Assembly: GCA_028293365.1 (NCBI GenBank)
Contig: JAQGOX010000884.1
Location: 1 to 12,530, forward strand
Reading direction: 5' to 3'
Source of the DNA: Verrucomicrobiales bacterium
GTDB lineage: Bacteria > Verrucomicrobiota > Verrucomicrobiia > Limisphaerales > SXQI01
DNA length: 12,530 nt
Numbering within the stretch: position 1 is the stretch's first letter; each line of letters begins with the position of its first letter. This document shows, one piece after another, positions 7,023 through 12,530 of the stretch. The translations under genes and the position numbers were made by a program. The notes under the pieces were generated by a model, which was not told where the DNA came from, did not search any database, and saw only the letters and a list, made by a program, of their open reading frames with translations.

Positions 7023-8245
7023 GTATCGAGGTCCATTTGGATTGGGAGGGAACCACCCATCCGGTGGGGGTGCTCCATTCGGCTACGCGCGGTGCATCAG
7101 TCACGTTCGAATATCTGGCCGAGTGGCTCGCACGCCCGAAAGCCTTCGCCATTGATCCCACGAACCTTCCGCTACGTTCCGGGCCACATCATGGGACGGC
7201 ACTTTTCGGAGCGCTTCAGGACTGCGGCCCGGATCGCTGGGGCCGGGTCCTCATTGAGCGGGCAGTTCGCCGTCACATTCTCGAATCCAAACCCTACCGG
7301 GATGTCGATTACGTCCTGGCGCTTGAGGACTCCTCGCGCATCGGAGCGCTCCGGTTTCGAATCGATGCCAACGGCCCCTTTCTGGCGGCCAATGACGGAA
7401 GAATTCCTCCGGTCGTGCAGTTGGCCGCCCTAATGAATGCGGCCGATGCTGTTCATGGCGAGACCGAGACTGCCAAGGACCTTCGCTTTCTCCTCGGGGC
7501 GGGTTCACCCGTGGGCGGAGCTCGACCGAAGTCCGTGGTGGCGCTTCCGGATGGGCGGTTGGCTATCGCCAAGTTTCCCAAGCCCGACGATATTCGGGAC
7601 ATCGCGGCGGGTGAGATCCTCGCGCTGACCCTGGCGGCGAAAGCCGGAATCCAGGTCGCCGAGCATCGGCTCATCGTCGTCAAGGGCCGGGGCGTCTCCC
7701 TAATTACCCGATTCGACCGGGACGGCGCGAACCGAATTCCTTTCCTGTCGGCCTGTAGTCTGCTGGGGTTTGGTCAAAGCGAATCGGGTGCCTACACCAT
7801 GCTCGCTGACGGTATTCGCCAGTTCGGCGATGATGTGCGTGGCGATCTGCGCGAACTCTGGAGACGACTTGTCTTTTCGCTGCTGGCGAGCAACTACGAC
7901 GATCATCTGCGCAACCACGGTTTCCTGATGCGGACGGCGGGGCACTGGTCGCTATCACCCGCTTACGACCTTAACCCCGTACCGGAAATCGACCGTGCGC
8001 AAACGCCGAAGACCGCAGTCACGGAGGAACAAGAAGCTCCGAGCGTGGCGGTGGCGTTGGACGCGGCATCACGCTTCGGCCTGCGTGTACCGGAAGCCAG
8101 GTCCATTCTGCGCGAAATCTTGAAAGCCGTGTTGGATTGGCGAAAGACTGCCCGGCAAATCCGGATGTCGGCCAGTTCCATTGCCACCTACGCCAGTGCC
8201 TTCGAACATTCACTTATCGAGGAAGCCAGCAAGTTGATGGGTTGA
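7019..8245 (+). CDS. hipA: HipA-like serine/threonine kinase toxin
   Basis: A 408-residue HipA-family kinase. E. coli HipA phosphorylates glutamyl-tRNA synthetase and triggers growth arrest and persistence; other members hit other tRNA synthetases, and the target here is unknown. The N-terminal HipA domain (about 1-120) includes LFGALQDCGPDRWGR. The kinase part has the loop LGAGSPVGGARPK (159-171), the ATP-contacting Lys185 (AIAKFP), RFDR at 231-234, the catalytic segment YDDHLRNHGF with Asp294 and Asn299, and SPAYDLNP with metal-binding Asp317. The Asp294-Asp317 spacing of 23 equals that of the E. coli pair. The kinase looks intact. At the position matching E. coli Ser150 (the autophosphorylation site) I read Pro164, with Ser163 one residue earlier. 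The gene is translationally coupled to hipB, is G+C-rich, and ends facing nrdJ. Confidence 0.9.
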   Translation: MSIEVHLDWEGTTHPVGVLHSATRGASVTFEYLAEWLARPKAFAIDPTNLPLRSGPHHGTALFGALQDCGPDRWGRVLIERAVRRHILESKPYRDVDYVLALEDSSRIGALRFRIDANGPFLAANDGRIPPVVQLAALMNAADAVHGETETAKDLRFLLGAGSPVGGARPKSVVALPDGRLAIAKFPKPDDIRDIAAGEILALTLAAKAGIQVAEHRLIVVKGRGVSLITRFDRDGANRIPFLSACSLLGFGQSESGAYTMLADGIRQFGDDVRGDLRELWRRLVFSLLASNYDDHLRNHGFLMRTAGHWSLSPAYDLNPVPEIDRAQTPKTAVTEEQEAPSVAVALDAASRFGLRVPEARSILREILKAVLDWRKTARQIRMSASSIATYASAFEHSLIEEASKLMG

Positions 8246-8336
8246 AAAGTCAGTCGGTTAAAGTCAGAAGTAAGAATGCTGAATTAAGAAATTACAGGAA
8301 GGATTTCCAATGCGCTCAGACACTATTTATCAGACG

Positions 8337-8362
8337 AAAAAAGCCGGGGATTGCTCCCCGGC
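8337..8362 (-). terminator. Intrinsic terminator of nrdJ
   Basis: Read on the - strand, GCCGGGG (8362-8356) and CCCCGGC (8349-8343) form a perfect 7-bp G+C stem with a 6-base loop, directly followed by six T (8342-8337). It lies 65 bp past the nrdJ stop at 8427. On the + strand the hairpin is not followed by a T-run, so it serves nrdJ rather than hipA. Confidence 0.9.
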
Positions 8363-8426
8363 CTGGATTCCTCCCGACACTATCTTTCAGTCGCCTTAAC
8401 CACGGGCGACACACAACTGGCTTCGG

Positions 8427-11400
8427 CTATGAGCAGCCGAGGCTTTCCCCGCAGTTAAGGCATTTATAACAGGCGCCGTTGCGCACGGCGAGATGGCCGC
8501 AGTTTGGGCAAGTCGGCGCATCCTGTTGAAAGTGTTTGATTGCATCGCTCAGTGTGGCGACCGTTCGAGCGCCGCCGTTGGTGTAATAGGCGCTCGCGGG
8601 TTTGGCGCTTTTTAAGGCAGACGCTTCTTCTGAAAGCGGCAGGTCAGGAACCGGCCTATTCACTTTTTTTTTGAGTTCTTCGAGCAGGCCCGGCATCGCC
8701 AGTTCAGGCTGATTGCGATTGGGGACATTTGCCTCGCGATAGCCTTCAATAAACTGGATCGCCATCCAGCGGAAGACATAATCGGTGATGGACGAGGCGT
8801 TCCGGATGTCGGGGTTTTTGGTAAAGCCCGAGGGTTCGAAACGTTGGTGGGCGAATTTTTTGACGAGCGCATCCAGCGGTACGCCGTACTGAAGTGCCAT
8901 GCTTGTGAGCGTTCCGATGCTGTCCATCAAACCGCCGATGGTGGAACCTTCCTTCGCCATTGTAATGAAAAGTTCGCCCGGTCTGCCGTCTTCGAACAGG
9001 CCGACGGTGAAATAACCTTCGTGACCAGCGATGTCGAACTTATGGGTAATCGCCGTGCGTGTTTCGGCAAGGCGGCGGCGCAATGGTTTGCCTGCCTCGT
9101 TCCGAAGCTTCGCAACGTCCGCTTCAAGTTCTTTGATGCGCATGTCGTCGGTGATGACGATTTCCGCTTTGGCGTCCACTCCTTCATTAGTCCGTTTGGT
9201 GTTCAAAGGTTGTGAGCGTTTGGATCCGTCGCGATAAATTGCGACGCATTTCAAACCCATTTGCCAGGCTTGAACATAGGCGTCCGCGATATTCGCCACG
9301 GTGCATTCGTTGGGCAGGTTCACCGTTTTGGAAATGGCTCCGCTAATGAAGGGTTGAGCCGCGGACATCATTTTCAAATGAGCCATGTACTGAATACTGC
9401 GTTTGCCTTTGTAGGCCTTGAATGCGCAATCAAAAACCGAAAGATGTTCGGGTTTCAGGCCGCTCTTTATGGTCAAACCGTTTTCTTCGACATCTTCGAT
9501 GGTATCGAACTTTTCGATATGCGCGATGATGGCTTTCTTTTCATCCACAGTATAACCGAGGCGATCCAATCCTTCCGGCACTGTGCCGTTGACAATTTTC
9601 AGCATTCCTCCGCCCGCCAGCAGTTTATACTTCACGAGGGCGATGTCGGGCTCGATTCCGGTCGTATCGCAATCCATCAGGAAGGCAATCGTCCCCGTGG
9701 GCGCTAAAACGGTGACCTGAGCGTTCCGATATCCATGCTTTAGACCTTGCGCAAGGGCGCGATCCCAGCAGCCCCGGGCTTCAGTCTTGAGATAGTTAAA
9801 TTCGCTGCTCGCCTGGATGCCATCGACCGCATCCCGATGTTGCCGAATAACCCCAAGCATTGAGTCCACGTTGTCCTTTGTCACCGGCTTGGAGACACCG
9901 GCGCATCGGGCATCGCGATAGCCTTCAAAGGGCTGCATGACACTGGCGATTTGGGCAGACTGCTCGTAAGCGTGGCCAGTGAGAATGGAGGTTAACGCTC
10001 CTGCGAGTGCGCGGCCTTCGTCCGAATCATAAGCCAGTCCGTAGCTCATGATGAGCGAACCAAGATTGGCATATCCGAGGCCAAGCGTGCGGAAAATATG
10101 AGAATTCTCAGCAATCGGCTGCGTGGGATAGCTCGCATTGTCCACCAGGATTTCCTGGGCGGTGATATAAATTCGAATTGCAGCTTTGTAGCGGTCCAGG
10201 TCGAATGTGCCATCCGCGCGTTTGAATTTCATCAGATTCAATGACGCGAGGTTGCAAGCGGTGTTGTTTAGAAACACGTATTCGGAGCAGGGATTGGTCG
10301 AGTGAATCGGCTCCGTGCCTTTGCAGGTGTGCCATTTTTGGATGGCGCCATCATATTGCATTCCCGGGTCTCCGCAGATCCAGGTGCCTTCAGCTATTTT
10401 GGTTAAGAGCGTGCGCGCATCCTTTTTTGCAAGTGGTTGCGCCGAGGTTACCGTGCGGGTCCACCATTCTTTGCCGTTGACGGCGGCATTCATGAATTCA
10501 TCGGAGGCGCGGACCGAAAGGTTTTCGTTCTGGTACATGACGCTCCCGTAAGCGTCGCCGTTGTACGAGCCGCTATAGCCTTGTTCGATCAAGGCCCAGG
10601 CCTTCTTCTCCTCTTTCTGTTTAGCGTCGATGAACTCTTCGATGTCACCATGCCAGTCCTTCAAGGTGTTCATTTTGGCGGCGCGGCGTGTCTTGCCGCC
10701 GGACTTCACGACATTGGCGACCTGGTCATAAACTTTCAGAAAAGAGAGCGGTCCGCTGGGCCGTCCGCCGCCACTCAGTTTTTCTTTGCTGGAACGAATG
10801 GGGCTTAGGTCAGTGCCGGTGCCGGAACCATATTTGAACAGCATGGCCTCGCTGTATGCGAGGCGCATGATGTCTTCCATGTTGTCTTCCACTGATTGAA
10901 TAAAGCAGGCGCTTCCCTGCGGGAATTCATACTGCGTTTTGGCTCGCTCAGCCCGGTGTGTTTTGGGATTGTAAAACCAATTTCCCTGAGCGGAATTTTT
11001 GCCAACACCATATTCGTGATAGAGCCCTACGTTAAACCAAACCGGGGAATTAAAAGCCCCATATTGATTCACACAAAGCCACACCAATTCATCATAGAAA
11101 ACTTCGCTATCTTCTTTGGAAAAATAGCCATCGCGCATTCCCCAATCCGCAATGGTGCGACAAACACGATGAATTAACTGGCGAACGGAGGTTTCGCGTT
11201 CGGCGGTGTTTTGTTCTCCGTAAAAATACTTCGAAACAACCACTTTCGTTGCCAGAATCGACCACGATTTGGGTACTTCAACGTTTTCCTGTTTGAAAAT
11301 TACCTTGCCGCTGTCATCGGTTATTTCCGCCGTGCGCTTGTCCCATTCGATCTGATCGAAAGGTTTAATTTTGGCATCACTAAAAACGCGCGCCAGTTTG

Positions 11401-11522
11401 AGACTTTTTTTCGAGGAATTCATAGTTCGCCGAGACCCACTTCGACCGGAAGTAACGGAAATTTTCGAGCGCCGCTTGCCGGCTGTGTCGGATTCGAGAA
11501 CCTGATCGCGAGCATCAATCAT
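8427..11522 (-). CDS. nrdJ: Vitamin B12-dependent (class II) ribonucleoside reductase
   Basis: A 1031-residue adenosylcobalamin-dependent reductase that makes deoxyribonucleotides with or without oxygen. Key residues: Cys206 (GSACF) and Cys423 (ACNLASLNL) as the active-site disulfide pair, and Cys412 in NPCSE as the thiyl-radical cysteine, with Asn410 and Glu414. Cys412 and Cys423 are 11 apart, as usual. The phosphate loop APTGTIAF is at 607-614, followed by CDTTGIEPD. A TSCPD domain covers about 820-900 (DGRPGELFITMAKEGSTIGG). The tail has six cysteines (1005, 1008, 1018, 1021, 1024, 1030) in CPNCG and CYKCLNCG arrangements, suited to zinc binding or re-reduction. No ATP-cone is evident at the N-terminus. 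The start at 11522 is preceded by AAAGG at 7 bp; Met34 (11423, MNSSKKSLKLARVF) is an alternative with no such site. The candidate promoter carries NrdR-like boxes. It is convergent with hipA. Confidence 0.97.
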   Translation of the reverse strand: MIDARDQVLESDTAGKRRSKISVTSGRSGSRRTMNSSKKSLKLARVFSDAKIKPFDQIEWDKRTAEITDDSGKVIFKQENVEVPKSWSILATKVVVSKYFYGEQNTAERETSVRQLIHRVCRTIADWGMRDGYFSKEDSEVFYDELVWLCVNQYGAFNSPVWFNVGLYHEYGVGKNSAQGNWFYNPKTHRAERAKTQYEFPQGSACFIQSVEDNMEDIMRLAYSEAMLFKYGSGTGTDLSPIRSSKEKLSGGGRPSGPLSFLKVYDQVANVVKSGGKTRRAAKMNTLKDWHGDIEEFIDAKQKEEKKAWALIEQGYSGSYNGDAYGSVMYQNENLSVRASDEFMNAAVNGKEWWTRTVTSAQPLAKKDARTLLTKIAEGTWICGDPGMQYDGAIQKWHTCKGTEPIHSTNPCSEYVFLNNTACNLASLNLMKFKRADGTFDLDRYKAAIRIYITAQEILVDNASYPTQPIAENSHIFRTLGLGYANLGSLIMSYGLAYDSDEGRALAGALTSILTGHAYEQSAQIASVMQPFEGYRDARCAGVSKPVTKDNVDSMLGVIRQHRDAVDGIQASSEFNYLKTEARGCWDRALAQGLKHGYRNAQVTVLAPTGTIAFLMDCDTTGIEPDIALVKYKLLAGGGMLKIVNGTVPEGLDRLGYTVDEKKAIIAHIEKFDTIEDVEENGLTIKSGLKPEHLSVFDCAFKAYKGKRSIQYMAHLKMMSAAQPFISGAISKTVNLPNECTVANIADAYVQAWQMGLKCVAIYRDGSKRSQPLNTKRTNEGVDAKAEIVITDDMRIKELEADVAKLRNEAGKPLRRRLAETRTAITHKFDIAGHEGYFTVGLFEDGRPGELFITMAKEGSTIGGLMDSIGTLTSMALQYGVPLDALVKKFAHQRFEPSGFTKNPDIRNASSITDYVFRWMAIQFIEGYREANVPNRNQPELAMPGLLEELKKKVNRPVPDLPLSEEASALKSAKPASAYYTNGGARTVATLSDAIKHFQQDAPTCPNCGHLAVRNGACYKCLNCGESLGCS

Positions 11523-11529
11523 GGTGTGA

Positions 11530-11534
11530 CCTTT
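11530..11534 (-). promoter_or_regulatory. Ribosome-binding site deciding the nrdJ start
   Basis: AAAGG on the - strand lies 7 bases before the ATG at 11522. It is one of the few Shine-Dalgarno-like sites in the window and favours this start over the in-frame ATG at 11423. Confidence 0.5.
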
Positions 11535-11585
11535 GGTTGTGAGTTCATTGTGAGTATGTTTTGTTTGTGCCGGATGGTGCGGCCT

Positions 11586-11614
11586 GCCAAAATTTTACCG
11601 ATTTACGCCAAAAT
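11586..11614 (-). repeat. 8-bp direct repeat ATTTTGGC in the nrdJ leader
   Basis: On the - strand ATTTTGGC occurs at 11614-11607 and again at 11593-11586, start to start 21 bp, about two helical turns. It lies between the second NrdR-like box and the start codon. It could be a second regulator site or chance in an A+T-rich leader. Confidence 0.3.
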
Positions 11615-11659
11615 CCCTTTTTGCGTGGGTGTGTTCGCTTCACAATTTTGGAGGAACTC

Positions 11660-11675
11660 ACCCCATTCGTAGGGG
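11660..11675 (-). promoter_or_regulatory. Candidate NrdR box 2
   Basis: The - strand 16-mer CCCCTACGAATGGGGT has arms CCCC and GGGG flanking 8 bases. Against the NrdR consensus aCaCwAtATaTwGtgt, recalled from the literature, it keeps C4, W5, A6, T11 and G13 (10 of 16 by my count). Its centre is exactly 31 bp from box 1. It would overlie or closely follow the transcription start. Confidence 0.55.
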
Positions 11676-11684
11676 AACAAAACC

Positions 11685-11712
11685 ACGTTACCACTACAGG
11701 TTGTGGTAGCAA
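11685..11712 (-). promoter_or_regulatory. Candidate nrdJ promoter
   Basis: On the - strand TTGCTA (11712-11707) could be the -35 element and TAACGT (11690-11685) a weak -10 element, with a 16-bp spacer that consists exactly of NrdR-like box 1. An A+T-rich stretch (about 11713-11731) lies upstream, as an UP element might. The -10 match is only 3 of 6, so this is tentative. Confidence 0.4.
11691..11706 (-). promoter_or_regulatory. Candidate NrdR box 1
   Basis: The - strand 16-mer CCACAACCTGTAGTGG has arms CCAC and GTGG flanking 8 bases; the dyad extends to TACCAC/GTGGTA. It matches the NrdR consensus at about 11 of 16 positions, including C4, A6, T11 and G13. NrdR is the ATP/dATP-sensing repressor of ribonucleotide reductase genes and binds paired boxes. 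The nrdR gene is not in the window. Confidence 0.6.
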
Positions 11713-11959
11713 GATTTTTTCGGAAAAATTTGGCCCCTCTTTCACAAGCTTTGAGTTTCAAGAACTTGGAACTAAAAAACCCTCTTTCGCGCTGCTTGAA
11801 TTCAGAATGAGCCCCGTCCGAAAGGCATATCTTCCCGGATGGAAAAGCAAAATGTTATCTCAGGTTAAGAGGTAAAATTCAGTCTTCGTCCTACGCCTGG
11901 TAATTGGGAGTCCCTCAATTGCGCGAGCGTTGACGCGAAATTACTGTAGCCCGAGGATT

Positions 11960-12530
11960 ATGAAATTTACGCCACACAATGTGCTCGATCTTTTTAAACA
12001 GGCGGGGAAAGACTGGTCGGACGATAAAGCTCCGCGTCTCGGAGCGGCTCTGGCGTATTATACCATTTTTTCCCTGGCGCCATTAATTATAATAGCCATC
12101 GCTATTGCCGGATTCGTATTTGGAGAAGATGCGGCCCGCAAACAAATCTTTGATCAGATGAATGGTCTGGTTGGGTCTGAAGGCGGCGGAGCCATACAAT
12201 CGATGCTGGTCGCGGCCAACAAGCCGCATCAAGGAATGGTTGCCACCGCAATTGCCGTCGTGACGCTACTGGTTGGATCGACCGGCGTATTTATTCAGCT
12301 TCAGGACGCATTGAACACAGTTTGGGATGTGAAACAAAAACCAGGGCAGGGGATCAAAGGGTTTCTTTTGAATCGGGTTCTTTCGTTCGCGATGGTTTTT
12401 GGAATCGGATTTCTCTTGTTGGTTTCACTGGTTTTAAGCGCTGGTTTGGCGGCGGTCGGCAAATACATGACTGGCCTGATGCCGGGCATGCAAATGGTTG
12501 CCCAATTCTTGAACCTGGTCGTGTCGTTCG
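11960..12530 (+). CDS. YihY/BrkB-family inner-membrane protein, 3'-truncated by window end
   Basis: An open frame from ATG 11960 runs off the window with 190 codons and no stop. It begins MKFTPHNVLDLFKQAGKDWS and then shows the family pattern: KAPRLGAALAYYTIFSLAP leading into a first membrane helix (about 28-54), a second at about 92-113, LQDALNTVWDV at 114-124, a third at about 135-166, and the start of a fourth near 178. These are polytopic inner-membrane proteins of uncertain function, once misnamed ribonuclease BN; some members are called virulence factor BrkB. GAGG at 11953-11956 is 3 bases before the ATG, closer than ideal. It is divergent from nrdJ and 437 bp away. The missing part should carry the remaining helices and a cytoplasmic tail. 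Confidence 0.9.
   Translation, partial: MKFTPHNVLDLFKQAGKDWSDDKAPRLGAALAYYTIFSLAPLIIIAIAIAGFVFGEDAARKQIFDQMNGLVGSEGGGAIQSMLVAANKPHQGMVATAIAVVTLLVGSTGVFIQLQDALNTVWDVKQKPGQGIKGFLLNRVLSFAMVFGIGFLLLVSLVLSAGLAAVGKYMTGLMPGMQMVAQFLNLVVSF

Larger units (their letters stand above)
11523..11959. other. 437-bp divergent spacer between nrdJ and the yihY-like gene
   Basis: The nrdJ-proximal part carries the ribosome site, direct repeats, NrdR-like boxes and promoter candidate listed separately. From about 11713 to 11959 I see only A+T-rich stretches and no gene; the short frames on either strand match nothing I know. I looked for a cobalamin riboswitch in the nrdJ leader and did not find its conserved B12-box elements. 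No clear promoter for the yihY-like gene stands out. Confidence 0.5.

Noticed and set aside
8246..8426. The hairpin at 8343-8362 as a bidirectional terminator serving hipA too.
   Set aside because: The T-run is present only on the nrdJ side; the + side continues as CTGGATTCC with no T-tract.
9261..9707. A 148-codon + strand frame antisense to nrdJ.
   Set aside because: nrdJ is continuous and conserved through this region; the + frame shows no known motif.
11523..11690. A possible cobalamin riboswitch in the leader of the B12-dependent reductase.
   Set aside because: The leader is only about 150 bases and lacks the conserved B12-box and core elements I would expect; NrdR-type control explains the visible dyads better.
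11561..11875. A 104-codon + strand frame in the nrdJ-yihY spacer.
   Set aside because: Its composition is not protein-like, it has no Shine-Dalgarno, and it runs through the nrdJ promoter candidate.

Overview
The window most likely comes from a bacterium of the PVC superphylum, and a soil-type Verrucomicrobiota (Pedosphaera-like) fits best. The signs are a SecA with a PVC/Chlamydia-like helicase motif (GRCARQGD in place of GRSGRQGD) and an enlarged preprotein-binding domain, a long class II B12-dependent ribonucleotide reductase with a Cys-rich tail, a GH88 uronyl hydrolase, and starts that mostly lack a Shine-Dalgarno sequence. The taxonomic call is inference from motifs recalled from memory, not from a search.

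Layout. Positions 2-4888 (+ strand) hold three closely spaced genes: secA (5' end outside the window), a short-chain dehydrogenase and a GH88 unsaturated glucuronyl hydrolase, with gaps of 15 and 21 bp. A 485-bp spacer (4889-5373) has a perfect dyad and a GGATT pentanucleotide tract but no convincing gene. Positions 5374-8245 (+) look richer in G+C: a secreted PQQ-type sugar dehydrogenase (GSDH fold), then a two-gene hipB-hipA toxin-antitoxin-like module with a 4-bp ATGA overlap and an inverted-repeat operator candidate in front of hipB. On the - strand, nrdJ runs from 11522 to 8427 and ends at a strong intrinsic terminator (8337-8362) that also separates it from the convergent hipA. At the right edge (+, from 11960) is the first part of a YihY/BrkB-family membrane protein, cut off by the window end.

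How the parts fit. SecA, NrdJ and YihY look like ordinary chromosomal genes with about 50% G+C in the rows I counted. The SDR and GH88 pair suggests handling of unsaturated uronate sugars released by polysaccharide lyases. The sugar dehydrogenase-hipBA block may be an acquired insert. The most specific new observation is the nrdJ promoter: two 16-bp palindromes with NrdR-box layout lie exactly 31 bp centre to centre, one of them filling the spacer of a possible promoter. This predicts NrdR control of the class II reductase. A second point is that the HipA kinase lacks Ser at the usual autophosphorylation position, with Ser one residue earlier. I saw no CRISPR array, tRNA, rRNA or insertion sequence, and no wholly new multi-gene system.
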